A stretch of 64,000 nt of DNA, taken from NCBI GenBank assembly GCA_905182995.1, contig CAJJDP010000067.1:259679-323678 (forward strand), written 5' to 3'. The position numbers and the translations under genes are program-made. The notes under the pieces were generated by a model. The model made no database searches, had not been told where the DNA came from, and saw only the letters and a program-made list of their open reading frames with translations. The DNA is from Paramecium octaurelia. Taxonomy: Eukaryota; Ciliophora; Oligohymenophorea; Peniculida; Parameciidae. Shown here piece after piece: positions 12,760-25,076 of this stretch (position 1 is the stretch's first letter; every line of letters begins with the position of its first letter).

Positions 12760-14176
12760 TCATATAAGCTCAATCTCAATTATATTATCCTTATCATTAA
12801 ACACTAAAACACCCGGAAATATGGTTTAACTATTTTCAAATGTCAATCCAACCATGGCACATACAACACTTCCAACTTTTTACTTTGTAGTAGGAATGAT
12901 TTTAACTTTCAAATAGCTCTGATGATTTATAATTTTCAAAGTCTTTGTGAATTAATTCCTATCCTTTGTTGTAGTAATTTATATGACTTAAACTTTTTGT
13001 TGATTCAGTCTGTCACTGCTGAATAAATAATAAGCATCATCAACCAGCAAAGAGAAATCGAATTCAGAATTTGGAATGTTAAAAGTATTCTATTTTGTTT
13101 CAATGATTTTTGATTCTGAAAAGCATAACTCTGTGACTCCAACACTTTTATCTATTTAATTGTTACCCACAAACAAAATTGATTTACTATTAATTGCAGC
13201 AAATTAAGAATTTTCAGTTATCTCTTTCGAAATTTTTATTTGCTCATCCATAACAACTTTCTCATCAATCTTGTCCTTCACAACAATAGCACCTCTGTCT
13301 AATATAATTAATAATGATCGATAAATACTTCCAATCATGAGTAGATGATTGTTAAATTAAAGCAATCTCGACACTCCAAATAATGTATAGCCAGGCATCA
13401 GAGACACATTAAATATGGGTTTATCCTAATTCCCTTCGAAGATTTAATTGAAGTTTCCTCTATATAATTAATAAAGTTTATCTTGTTAAACAACCAAATA
13501 AATAACCTTGTTAATCAAAGAGACTTGATATGTTGTCATTTGGCCATATTGAAAATCTGCTAGTTTTATTATATTATTTTTATTAGTATCATCATAGAGA
13601 TCTAATTCTATTTTGATTTTAAATATATGATAAAATAGAATTAATTTGAAATTTATTACTCCTATCAAAGTAGGTTATTATTCTTGACGACTTTTGCGGT
13701 AGATTTGAAAGATTTCATTATTTCTCTAATTTAGAAATCTATATTACTTAAACATTTAATTTCTCAATCAATTACAAAGTAAACTTATTTTATTTATGAT
13801 TATCATTAAGTATTTTCGCATTAAATTTTTTTTACAATTCAAAAAATTGCTATTCCTTACTTAATACAAAATCAAAGTAACTTGATTTCTGCAATTTGAA
13901 GGTCTATTGATCCTCCATCTTAACCACAAATTAATTTTCTTTATTTTAAAATTCCTCCTTGATATATTACAAATCTAATAGAATTTGACCCTGTTAATGA
14001 CAGACAGGGCATTTAAAGTATTTTGAATCATCCTTCTTCAATTAAATTTATATCTCTTAATCCAATTCAAAAAAGTTGAATTGACAACCCTTGTTCACAT
14101 GATAGTATGGGAATGTGAGAGAGTCAAGCGTTATTTACGAGTACTAGAGTATAATTCTATAATGATCATTTTTCAT
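12760..14176 (-). CDS. SP-RING/MIZ-like zinc protein with unknown C-terminal domain, 464 aa
   Basis: An intron of 22 nt (13726-13747) joins two frames that would otherwise overlap by 41 nt, and gives 464 codons. The N-terminus has the pattern of an SP-RING (Siz/PIAS): ITLDSLTFPYYHVNKGCQF, then FFELDQ, then KYFKCPVCHQQGQILLDLQYI. In canonical domains the second ligand position is His in a C-x-H arrangement; here the run is GCQF, so one ligand may be altered. PIAS proteins are SUMO E3 ligases. The following 330 residues are beta-rich with no recognised fold (NVSLMPGYTLFGVSRLLQF). The domain call is an inference; the gene model is well supported by the frame arithmetic. Confidence 0.68.
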
Positions 14177-14736
14177 TAAGGTACCAATAAAAAATTAATT
14201 ATAATCATTATAAATTACTTTAATTAGAAAACTATCTTAAATTTATTTATTCCTATCTCTTATTCTCATAGCTAATATATTTTGTACTTCGTATTTATTT
14301 CATAAAGTAGAATATTTTTGGAATATCGGGTTTATAATATTATTATTGACATCTATTGATCATTTAAACACAATTAAAGTTGCCTTTTCTGGAGTTCCCT
14401 ATACTAAGTAATCTTAATAATCTATAATTAAGAATAGAAGAGCAAGGTAATTAGGATTAAAATATAACTTGGTAGATAAATGTGTATTATTTGATAACAA
14501 CGAGACCAAGAGATTGAATAAAGTGTAGAATTTGAATCAAAGCTATTTGATTTGATTGAGTGAAGCATCAATTAACGCCAAATCAGATAGAATTGAATTA
14601 TATAATATTCTTATAATATCCTCTATAATAATTATAAATGATACACTTATGATATTATGATTTTAGAGTATCTTATAAATATTATTTTATAAATACTCAT
14701 TTATTAACTAAAAAATAAAAGAAAAATGTTAATAAT
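14177..14736. other. Gene-poor spacer with an orphan open frame
   Basis: 560 nt separate two minus-strand genes. On the plus strand a frame ending at the TGA of 14553-14555 reads like protein (VAFSGVPYTKQSQQS, then KYNLVDKCVLFDNNETKRLN), but it has no ATG and no convincing splice sites. It may be an exon I cannot connect or a remnant. The remainder is plain AT-rich sequence. Confidence 0.4.
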
Positions 14737-15274
14737 TCAAAGAGTTTAATTATGCCCTTATTTTAAAGTAACTATTTCTTGTTATAATTTAGAAATATAT
14801 TATAAAAGGGCTCTTTCCCTATTATTGTATGAATCTAAAATGAGTTTCATCTTATTAAAAACAGCCTCGAATTATCTATTTACTCTCTAATTTTAATAGA
14901 GTTTCTTCTTTTTTATATTATTTTTGGAATCTCCTAATTCCGAATAATCGATAGAGCGAGTAATGTAATTTGGATCAATAAATTTTCTATAGAATTTTGA
15001 TGATTGTAAAATTGTTGGTTATTGAGATTAGGAAAGTCTTGGTTGACGATTTAAAACTGTATCCATGCTCTTTGGTCTAATTATAAAAACGAAAAGGAAA
15101 CTTTAGTGAAATCATAGCAGACGGTTGAATTTTATTTGCTGTGCTATAATGAGATCTAGGTTTCACTTCAGGTACACTTTCAGAATCAATAGTTTTTGAC
15201 ATCCAATCGGATATCGTAGCATATCGCTGCCTTACTTTGAATCGAATATCCTCATTGTAGTTCTTTAATTTCAT
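14737..15274 (-). CDS. Small basic hypothetical protein, 170 aa
   Basis: One intron of 25 nt (donor inside the Lys codon after SAMISL) joins two frames to give 170 residues. The N-terminus is basic with a possible helix (EDIRFKVRQRYATISDWMSK). The middle is Ser/Gln/Pro-rich, and the C-terminus is helical and charged (NKMKLILDSYNNRERALLQY), suggesting a short coiled coil. No family is recognised. An upstream in-frame ATG at the end of a 42-nt AT-rich stretch is possible but less likely. Confidence 0.66.
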
Positions 15275-15343
15275 TTCCGTCTTTATTATTAATTTTGTAT
15301 AAAACAGAAAATATTAATTTACCATTGTAGTTTAGATAGAGAC

Positions 15344-15505
15344 ATGTCGATCCTAATTGTATAACAATAGAATATGAATTGGTTTACAGAATTTATGTTG
15401 TGGAACCAATTCCAAAATCTATATGATAGGTATAAAAAATAGGAATAAGTTATCGCAATTGAAGCATCAACAGTATTATTAAGTTTTGTATTACCTAATT
15501 TTTGA
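15344..15505 (+). CDS. Possible small protein, 53 aa
   Basis: An ATG-to-TGA frame with a plausible helical sequence (MNWFTEFMLWNQFQNLYDRY) followed by a hydrophobic end. It is short enough to occur by chance under a one-stop code and I recognise nothing in it. It starts 69 nt from the divergent gene ending at 15274. Confidence 0.35.
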
Positions 15506-15868
15506 TTGCCTTTACAATCTAATTATATAATAATACCAACTTTTATGTTAAACCATTTTGAGAATACTCAAAAAGCATTTTGTTATATTACTATTTTGGA
15601 TTTATATTAATATACATTAGATTAATTATCTTATCCTTATTAAATAATTAACCACTTTATAATTTATTATTATTTCTTTTCCACAGGTTCCTCAACATAC
15701 TCCCGTTGTTTTCTACAATGTTTTCAATTTGGTACGATATTCATTTATTTTAAATAACATTTATATATATAATCCTTATTAATGTCAACTTATAATTAGT
15801 TAAATAAAATTAATTAAGAATTTATCACATTATTTGTATCACATTAATTAACTTATTTCATAAATTAG
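15506..15868. other. AT-rich spacer
   Basis: 363 nt with runs of TA and AT and no convincing gene, RNA or repeat. Open frames here are low in complexity. Confidence 0.5.
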
Positions 15869-16138
15869 ATGAATACAAAAGAATTCAGCATCAATTAATA
15901 TCTTGATCAAATAGATATTCAAATAACTGATCCAACACTTAAATAGCACGCGTATTTTGAGAGTATCAAACACAATATTCACCAAAATAAAAATAGTTTT
16001 CTAACTTCTCCTCTCATTTTAAGAGAAGTGGGAAATCGAATGGTTGCATAAATCCATCATAAGACTCATGAAAATATTCACTTTTAGAATCGTGATAATA
16101 TTAGAATCAACCATAACTGCGAAAGACACGAGGTTTGA
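15869..16138 (+). CDS. Small hypothetical protein, 89 aa
   Basis: An intronless frame with ordinary codon use. The product is hydrophilic and His/Asn/Gln-rich (QHAYFESIKHNIHQNKNSF, then LTSPLILREVGNRMVAQ). There is no signal or membrane segment, and no family is recognised. It ends 36 nt before the next gene on the same strand. Confidence 0.52.
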
Positions 16139-16174
16139 TTAAAAACACACTATTTTGTATTATTATTATTTTAT

Positions 16175-17991
16175 ATGAGTCAAAATGATAATTATTTCCC
16201 ATTGTCTTACAACGATCACAATCACCCACTCCAGAAGTGGCGTTTACACAGCAACTCCATGCATAGCCAACCCCTCATTAAAATCGATTTTGATCATAAA
16301 CCTAAAATGGTATATCAATTGCCAGATGTATTCATGACAAGTAGACTAAATTAATTAAAAGTAACTTAAATCTTAACATCTAGCAATCCTTTTGTGAAAA
16401 TCCTAAAAAAAGCAGAAAAGCAAGTAAAGTAAGTTTGAACAGTTTAGAGGTATCCCCTAAAATTCCAAAATTGACTAAAAGCAAAGAACACAAGGACAAA
16501 GAACTATCTGAGCTACATAAGAGTTACTGTCAATTTAAGTATAATACTATAATAATATTCCAAATAGAAAATCACTCAATCGAGTTAAGAAATAACACCT
16601 AATTGCTGAAAATAATTGTGAAATCAATCCAATGAATCCAAACTCATCCTTTTACTTAAATGGAGTCAAATTACCTTACAGTTTGTACGTTATCAATAAG
16701 AATCGCTAAATGGCCATTACTAATTTAATGAATAATGCAAGTCCGCATGCTCATGAGTAATCGTAATAGTAGATTTAAATGATTGACAATTAAATCAAAA
16801 AAGTTCGTAATATTGGCCCTTATATCAGGGATCTAAAATCAGAGCAAATAAAAATTGAAGGAATACAGGAGTCGATCTTATTTGCAAAATGCGTACTACT
16901 CAATGTTGTGTGTGAACTCCGATTCCAAGAAGAGGTTAAAGAAGATTATACATCGATAATTCCCTCAAGAGTCTCGTTTCTAGCAGTTATGAACAAAATT
17001 TTATTATATATAAATTAATATTTGTTAATTATGATTACTTCGCCTAATCTCATCGACTCTAAATTTTATGAGTTATAAAATAGCACTCTTGCATCCAAAT
17101 CAGATCACGAGGAATTCAAATAAATATTACTAAGATTGTGGATTCAGATCTCGAAATCTTTTAATGAAGACTTTGAAGAAATCCTGCAATTGGGCATCAA
17201 TTCAGATATACAAGATGTCATGAATGCTATTTTGATCATTGAGGAGGCGAGACTAGAGCAAATCAAAGTATGAGGTTATGTTATATTTTAAGTGCGATAG
17301 ATAATAGATTTAGCTTCTCGAAGATGAACTCAAGGCCATTAAACAATAAAATGCCACTCCTTCTGGAAATGATGAACTAAGAGAAACGCAAAAATAGTAC
17401 AGAGAATTGAGTGAGCTTGTCATTTCATTAAAATTATCAAATGAAGATAAAGAGCAATAAATTTTGGAGTAAACCAAATTAAACAAAAAACTATAGGTTG
17501 AACTCAATCTATTGACATCTAAAATCAATAATTTATCATTAGCTTTGGTTCAATCTAAGGAAGAAAAAATCTAGTACATGGAACAATCATAAAAAGAAAT
17601 TAAATTATTGATGGAAAAGGAGTTATAACAAAGCAAAATGATTCAGATTTTACAGATCCAGAAAATTGAATTGGAGAACATGCTCAAAAAGTCCAGTCAA
17701 AGGAATTCAGTTGAATCATCAAATCACTAAGCCTCTTAAACTTTCAAAGAGGATGATCAAGCCAGAATTCTAAGTTGTTCACCAAGTACGATTTCACCAT
17801 ATTTTAAGGAACCACTCATATTGATATATCAAAAATTGTTTTATAAAGTCTCTAAAACAAAAAAGCTGAAATGGTTTCAGGATAGTCACTTTCACAAATT
17901 CCTTATAGATTTGGAAAATGATATTCAATTATTATTGTTAATTATGGATTTTATCAATCAGCTTCTTTTACACCAAATTTTATCTCTTTGA
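16175..17991 (+). CDS. Coiled-coil protein, 579 aa
   Basis: Three introns (23, 29 and 25 nt) give a complete frame of 579 residues. The N-terminal 150 residues are basic and Ser/Lys-rich (KKSRKASKVSLNSLEVSPK). The middle, of about 200-350, is helical and less charged (SILFAKCVLLNVVCELRFQEE, split by a loop). Residues of about 370-510 form a clear coiled coil (EDELKAIKQQ, LSELVISLKLSNEDKEQQI, MEKELQQSKMIQILQIQKIE). The C-terminus is hydrophobic-rich but not a clear membrane anchor. It may be a cytoskeletal or basal-body scaffold, inferred only from the coiled coil. It converges with MRE11, with 55 nt between the stops. Confidence 0.8.
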
Positions 17992-18046
17992 AAAAATGAT
18001 ACCAGTATTATACTATTATATACAAGTTCTTTTATTATAAAGAGAT

Positions 18047-20171
18047 TCAAAAAAAAAACTTATTCATTCCATTCTTATATGGTTACAATTAAACTTTTTA
18101 TTTAGGTTTGTTATCCAAATTCACAACCTCTTGCTCCTTCTTTACAGGCTTTCTTTTCTTAGGACCTTTCTTTCCTTTGTTATCCCTCCTCTCTTCTTCC
18201 TCTTCTTCCTCTTATTAATCTTAATCGAACAAACTTGCTTATGTCTAGCCATATCTAGGAAACGTGTCATCTTCCTCTATTTATAATGGAACTTATTAAC
18301 TAATTCCTAATTGATTGGATTATTAAATTTATTTAGAAGCCATTGTCTAAAAAGAAGCATTTAATTTACTATTTTAATTGAGACTGGTTCTAAATGTTTC
18401 AATTCTGAAATCTTCTTGGAATTTGATAAAGACTTAGTTTATATCATTAGCAAAATCTGCACAATAAGATGATTCTAATTTAGATTTACCTTCAAAGTTT
18501 TTTATAATGGCGTCACGAATTTAAAATATCAAAGAGTCCTAATTTTCTCTTTACTTTTTAACAATTTGGAGTATTCTATTACTATACTATGGAATGACAT
18601 TTTCCCTAAATTTTTCTATGGTCTTGGGGTATAAATCATTAAATAAATTGGACTTTTCCTTATTAGTTGACGATAAAAAATTATCGAGTATGTTTAAGAA
18701 ATCTCCTTATTCAATGATTTAGAAATTTTACTGAAACAACTTTTGTGATAGCTATAATATAGTATATTTCTGGATACCATGGTGGAGAACTCATTCATCA
18801 TTGTTTAATTCTGGGAATTAATCTCCACTTTATTTCTTAAGATATTATCAAACTATTGATTAAGCTGTTATGCTTATTCCTTTCGTTTTTGTATCTATGC
18901 TTATAGATTTGTTTTTTTCTCCCAAAATTTGAATATTTAATCTGGATTGGAGACTCTGTCTGCAAATTTAGTTTCAATATATCTCATCCTCATCAATTCG
19001 AATCCAGAATACTCTACTTTAATTCTTAGCAATGGTTTTTTCTATCGATATTAGCTAGTTTAATAAAAATTAATCAGCTCCTTTTCTACGAAGTCAAATA
19101 GTAATTTTTCAGCTAATTCCTGATTGCTAATCTATAAATTATTATCTGTTGTTTTGATCAGTTCACTTAACTCGATATTCTTATAAATCATAGGTCTATA
19201 GCTCTTTTCTAATTTAATGCTTTCAAATTTCATTTGATTCTTTGTAAGTGTAAATAAACCTGCTTGCTTAATTAGAGATTCATATTCAATAATTGATGTT
19301 GCCACTGTGCTTCCAGGATAGAACACTTAAAAATGTTCGCATGTATCTAAAGTATAAATTCTACATAATTTAAATTAAATATTACGCCTCATGTTCATGA
19401 CCCCATATCAACAGATCGATTTTATACTTCTTAAAGTAAATTGGATCAATAAAGTTCTTTTCATCTTAAAAATGATTCCCTTTGTATCTATTTTGATGAA
19501 TGATCAGGATGTTGAAATTATTCTCATCTAGTGATTCCAAGACTAATTTTCCATCATTGATGATTTTATGTAATTAGTAGTCTTTCATGTATCCTAAACC
19601 ATAGAGTGCAATCTTTTAATTATTTTTAACAAGAACTATAGGTTTAATAGACACAAAAGATTAATCAGTGATTTTTCCTATATAATTTAAGTATTTAGAT
19701 TCATGAAGTATATCCAAAATGGACACACTTTCATTCCTTTCGGTAACAATATCATCGTGATTGCCATTAATAATAAAAATTGGTAATTGCACATTAAAAT
19801 TCGAACAACTAAAATTAGGCTAATAATTGAGTGAATTGAGTTCCAGTTAAATTCCGCCAAAATTATCTCCAAACACATGCCTTTAAAGAATATCAACACA
19901 TTTGAGTAAACAATGTTCTGTTGGATGTTTCTCATGAAATAAATCTCTTAAATTTAAATAATGTTATTACCCTCCCAAAATCACAAAGTCAACATTTTGT
20001 TATGTAGCTATTTGAAGAACCTCCTCAAAGGCTTCAAAGGCATCTTAGTATCGGTTGGATTTTGGTCCCACATTTTCATTTGCTCCAAGATGATTGTCAG
20101 AAGCAACTAAAAACTTAGATATAAATTTCAAAGTCAAATACTTTAATGAATTGATTCCTATTAACTTACAT
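18047..20171 (-). CDS. MRE11: MRE11 double-strand-break repair nuclease, 673 aa
   Basis: All phosphodiesterase motifs of MRE11 are visible: LVASDNHLGANE (Asp16, His18), GGDLFHEKHP, NGNHDD, a LIIHQN motif and WGHEHEA. After these comes the capping-domain marker YPGSTVATSIIEYE. Four introns (28, 24, 25 and 26 nt) are needed; one splits the GGD motif and one follows GHEHE. The C-terminal 330 residues are helical, then end in a basic and acidic Lys/Glu tail (EEEEEEERRDNKGKKGPKKR) typical of DNA-binding tails. Length is in the normal range. The family acts with RAD50 in end resection; in ciliates it would serve meiosis and genome rearrangement (known for the family, not shown here). Confidence 0.95.
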
Positions 20172-20229
20172 TAAATATTAAAAATCTCTAGAATTGTAAT
20201 ATTGATAAAATACATAAGTGTTTTTTAAA

Positions 20230-21285
20230 TCACAGTATATTGTTACTCTTTAAATGAATAAACTTTTTAACTTGATCATCATCTTATTTATAAAACATGA
20301 GATTCCTTAAATATAGAAATATGAATAATACCCAAAATTGATGATATTTTCGTTTCCTTTATTTATTTGTTTAGTTTGATCTATGATTAGTTATTGCTTG
20401 ATGAGTTGTATGGATTCTTCATTTCTTCTAGTGATTTATTCCAGTTATTCTAGTTTTTGAAGAGATTGATGACCATACTAAAATCTTGGATGTATATATT
20501 ACATCTTATTGTTTTTTGCTTTCAGTCATGAAATCACTAAGCTGATTTTGTATATTTCTATTGAATTGATCCAATTAATCTTATCTCATTTTGATATTGT
20601 TTATATCTTTTTAAATTTTATTCATTTGTACTTCAATTCTCCTGTAAGATTCCTGTTATTCGATATTCAACTTCCTTTTGCCATCTACCTTAAGGATCGT
20701 ATTGAATAAGGAGCTTGATAACTCAATCTTGCATTTCTCCTATTGATCAGATTTATTTTTGTGACCATTCAATTTGCTACCATTTTCCTCTGCTCTATTC
20801 CTATCTGGCGTTAGACTAGAACTGTCATTTTTAGTATTTGATTATAAATTGATTTGACTGTGTTTCTTTTGCAATTCATTGGTGAAACTTAGATGATTAT
20901 TTTTATCCTATCTTTCGCTATTTAAAGTTTTTTGAGTGATCTCCTTTATAGGATGATTGCTCTTAACCATATATTAGATATGCGAGATGAGATTTGAGGA
21001 GGAGCCTTGGTTTTTAAGGTTTTCCTTCTATTCTTGGGAGTGATTAGTTTTATGACTCTGATCGATGAATTGAGTCTTTTTGGCTGATTGCATTGATTAT
21101 TCAGTGGATGATACTATGTCAGTCTACTCGGGGATTTAGAAAAGCATATTACCAAAGCTTTGATTCTTTTGGATTATTTTGTGTGTATTATTTTCTTCAA
21201 GCAATTCTGAAATTTTGGAATTCAAAATTTGTTAGAAATCATTATTGGATAATGCTCTTCTGTGATTATTCTTTGGCTTGTTCAT
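20230..21285 (-). CDS. Gln/Asn/Ser-rich protein with C-terminal coiled coil, 334 aa
   Basis: Two introns (25 and 26 nt) lie near the 3' end. The first 200 residues are polar and probably disordered (NSERQDKNNHLSFTNELQKK), with many Gln codons written TAA or TAG. Residues of about 225-310 form a coiled coil (YRRIEVQMNKIQKDINNIKM, then QLDQFNRNIQNQLSDF). No family is recognised. It is divergent from the stomatin-like gene with a 48-nt shared gap, and starts just upstream of MRE11 on the same strand. Confidence 0.75.
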
Positions 21286-21333
21286 TCAAATTCAAAATAA
21301 ATAATAATCGATTATATATATTAGATTAAAATT

Positions 21334-22403
21334 ATGTTTGGATATAAACTCTTCACAATAGTGAGAGAAAAATCTGTTGTAATTGTGGAACAATTGGGAA
21401 AATACAACAGAACCTTGCAACCTGGATTAAATTTCCTTATTCCACTCATTGATAGAGCAGCATATACCCAATCCTTAAAGGAAGAAATCTTGCCAATTGA
21501 AAAGTAGTAGGTGATTACTAAGGATAATGTTGCTATTCATCTTGATGGAATAGCATTCATTCGTATCGTTGATCCATTCAAGGCTTCTTATTAAGTATCT
21601 ACCATTTTCATTTCAATAGGTAAGTGAGCCTTAAAATGCAATTAAATTGTTGTGTCAAACCATTTTGAGATCTGAGATTGGTAAATTGAAATTGGATCAA
21701 CTTCTATAAGAACGATCCGCCTTGAATAGAGCATTATAAACCGGTCTGAGCAAAGCTGCAGCAGAGTGGGGTTACACTAGTTTGGGAGTTGAAATATTAT
21801 AAATTGAAATACCTGAAGAAATAAGAGTGTCAATGCAAGCTCAGGTTGTGGCTGAGAGAAACAAAAGAAGAGAAATCTTAGAGAGTGAAGGCAAATAAAT
21901 TAGTGAAATTAATATCGCTACAGGGGCCAAAACAGCTTCGATCAAAATTGCAGAAGGAGATGCAGAAGCAGTCAGACTCGTTTCCTAAAATGAAGCCAAA
22001 GCCTTAAATCAAATTAGTGAAGCTCTAAAAGAATAATCGAAAAAAAGAGTCTTGGATTATATACTCTTATAACATTACTTGAAGGGATACTCAAGCATTC
22101 TAAAGTCATCAAAAGTTGTAGTCGTGCCCAAAGCAAAAGAAGGATAAGGAAATGATTTCATGAGTCTGGCTGCCATGATGATGTTTAATAATTAAAACTC
22201 ATCAGCCTAAAAAATCATTGAAGTTTCTACAAAACCTAATGACATAACAAGCAATACAACCACAACCCAATCAGAAATTAGTAAGTTGACTCAAGAACAA
22301 TTGGATAATCTTATAAAGAAGAATGTCTATTATAATGACCCAAGGTATTCATTCAAATATTCTTAGATTGTACTCAGATGATGAAGAAAAAAGGACACAT
22401 TGA
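21334..22403 (+). CDS. Stomatin-like (SPFH) protein, SLP-2 type, 340 aa
   Basis: The SPFH core is clear: FTIVREKSVVIVEQLGKYNR, LQPGLNFLIPLIDR, then QVITKDNVAIHLDGIAFIRI and LLCQTILRSEIGKLKLDQLL. The following ERNKRREILESEGK and KIAEGDAEAVRL are diagnostic of the STOML2/SLP-2 branch. Introns are at 21595-21619 and near the 3' end (22 nt). Without the second intron the frame would end earlier at an in-frame TGA; with it the tail reads PRLYSDDEEKRTH. SLP-2 proteins scaffold the mitochondrial inner membrane. No cleavable presequence is obvious, so the location is inferred from the subfamily. Confidence 0.92.
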
Positions 22404-22496
22404 TAATTTATAATCAAAAAATAAATTTATAAATATTTTTAACAAACATAAAAGTTTTAATTTCAAATTTTGATGCGATATTCATCATCATAAATT

Positions 22497-23326
22497 ATGA
22501 ACAATTCTTAAATAAGAGCAGAATCTCCTTCTTTTTAAAAAATGTAAGCCCTTGCAGATAGATGGAATTAACTTAAAACAGGAATTGATAAGGGCAGATT
22601 CGAAAAAAAAGAAATTATAGAAACATCCATTTTAAAAATAGATAATTTATTAAGTTATGACAAAATTAACGATGATGAAAAGTTCAAAGTAATTCTTCAC
22701 TTTTAATATAGACTATTAAAGAACAATTATTTAAAATAAACGAATAGATCAATAATGAGAGATTTGGAAAGGAACATTACTTACGATATCAAGAATAATT
22801 GCTCCTCTTTGAAGAGTAGATAAATAAATAAATGGATGAAGAAAAAAATGTATTGAATTCCATGAAATTAGAACAAACGGAGAGTGGAATTATAACTATT
22901 GAAATAAATTGAAGATAGGTTTGAAACTGTACAAAGCATGTTGGAGAAGAACAACTCTCTCTATTATGATAAATTAAATAGATAAATTGGAGATATTGCC
23001 AATTAACTGAGTAATCTAAGATTTACTATAGAAAATGAATCATAAAATAGGTTTATATATAAAATATATATTTTAGAGTTGAATCTTAGACTCATTTAAT
23101 TGAGCAAATGGATTTGGAACTAAATAAATTCTAAGAAATGATGACCATTGAAAAATCAGTTAGAGAAGAAACAGAAAAGAAGATCTTCTCTATGATAGAG
23201 GATGTGCATTAGAAAATTCAAAATGAAATTATTAGTGAAAGAATCTCTAAAGAAAGGTCATAAGAAAGTATCCTAAGATTGTTAGAATCAACCTGCTTAA
23301 AAATTGATGAAAGTTTTAATTCTTGA
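22497..23326 (+). CDS. SF-assemblin, 252 aa
   Basis: Three introns (23, 22 and 26 nt) give 252 residues. After a short Ser-rich head the whole protein is a segmented coiled coil with family-like stretches: ESQTHLIEQMDLELNKFQEM, SVREETEKKIFSMIEDVHQK, and ERISKERSQESILRLLEST near the end. This matches striated-fibre assemblin, which builds striated rootlets (kinetodesmal fibres) at basal bodies. Length is typical (250-290). Paramecium carries a large SF-assemblin family, so this is probably one paralogue among many. Confidence 0.9.
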
Positions 23327-23447
23327 TTTTAACAATATATAACTAATTTCCTAAAAATTTTATAGAATGTCATTCACTTATAATGATAGAATTCAACAAA
23401 TAATATAAATATATTTTTATGATTTCATTAAACATTAATAATTATTA

Positions 23448-25076
23448 ATGATTCAATCAGACAAACTAAATATAGATGAAAAAACATTGTTGGAAACAAT
23501 AGATAGGATTTCTTTATAATTAGATCAATTTGAGTATAAGATGCAGTCTAATTTGTAAGTATTGATTCTTGTTGGTGATACAGGATCAGGAAAAAGCACA
23601 ATTTTCAATTTTCTCTGTGGAGCTAAATTCAAATATGTTATTACCGATGATGAGGAGTATTTAGATTTGGCTGATAAATCAGATTAATATTCAGAGATGA
23701 ACAGCGGAATGAAATCTGTTACCAAAGAGCCAAAGTACTTTTACAATGAAACCTTCAATCATTTATTGATTGACTTTCCAGGATTTCATGACACAAGTGG
23801 AGAAATAAGTTAGTTAATTATTTAGATGATTTTCTATAAATTTATTACCAAATCCAATGTAAAAATAGCATATGTACTCTTTCATCCATAAACAAATTTT
23901 ATTAGCAGAGGCATTGCATTACAGTAATTTATAAAAACAGTTTTTAAAGAGAAAAATTTGGAGATCTCTAAACTGGCACTTATTTTGAATCATTATAATG
24001 AAAATATGAAGGAAGAAAAATTAATTATAAATGTTTAAAAACAACTAAAAGAAGTAGAAACAGTCAAACATGAATGGATTTCTGTTATTAGAAGAATTAA
24101 TAGCCCAGAAAAATTGAATGAAATTTTCTCAGAAGAGAATAGAGAAAAATTGTGGTTCGAATTAATTACTGTAAATGAAATATCATTCTAACCTTAATTT
24201 TTACCATATAGTGATAGAATTAGCACATATATTACTGAAAAGAGTGATTTAATATTAAGTTTGATTTGTCAATAAATGGATTATAATCTAAGTCTAAAAA
24301 ATAAGGAAATGAATGATGAATAATTCATTTTATTACAAAGTCTAATAGGTTCTATATAACACATTCTATCAACTACACCTGAACAAACAGAAGATTGGTT
24401 TAACAAATTTATTAATGTTTCATTAGAATTATCCTAAACATTCCATTTCGAAAATGATATCCATGAAAAAAGTTAGAATTTCCTAAAAATTTTCAATTTC
24501 TTTTCATTTTTCTCTGAATTCATTAATGGATACTCAACATTTGAAAAACATTGTATATAGGTCTAATAGAAATGTACTTATTTCTTAGAATCCTTATAAA
24601 AAAAGATAGAGTTACAAAGAGTTAATGAAGAAAAATTAAGAGAAAAATAAAGTAGAATTAAAGCAGAGCAATAATTTAATACAGAATCTCAAATTAGAAT
24701 TTAGAAAGAATAAATGTATGCATAAGAGTATGAAAACAGAATTAGGTACGAACAATAATTAAAAATGGAATAATAATTAAGAACTGTTTTAGAATAAGAT
24801 AAAAAAGGAATGGAATAGCAATATAAAGATTATTGTGAAAAGTCTCTTTAAATATAAAACAATCTACAAAATCTGATTTAAACTGAAAAAGTTTAAAAAT
24901 AATAAGTAGAATTAGATCTTAAAAGATAATTGCAAGATTTATAAAATAAACTAAATGAAATGGAATAAAGAAGAAAAGAATGGTTAGAACATAGAGCTAA
25001 TCATCCACCTCATCATGGTCCTCATGGACCTGGTCACCACGGTCCTCCTGGACACCATGGATGGTTTAAAAAATGA
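23448..25076 (+). CDS. P-loop GTPase with coiled coil and His/Pro/Gly tail, 542 aa
   Basis: An intronless frame. The G domain has G1 VGDTGSGKSTIFNFLCG (Gly43) and G3 DFPGFHD (Asp109); a G2 threonine is likely in MKSVTKEPKYF, and a G4-like LALILNHYNEN lacks a clear N/TKxD. This resembles AIG1/GIMAP or dynamin-like one-domain GTPases without a close match. Residues of about 380-515 are a Gln/Glu-rich coiled coil. The last 25 residues are strikingly rich in His, Pro and Gly (NHPPHHGPHGPGHHGPPGHH, then GWFKK). No membrane segment is visible. The 3' three-quarters, from residue 164, is repeated after the N at 25173. Confidence 0.85.

Noticed and set aside
13715-13755. Two genes overlapping by 41 nt
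   Set aside because: A 22-nt intron at 13726-13747 places both frames in one continuous gene, which is more likely than an overlap.
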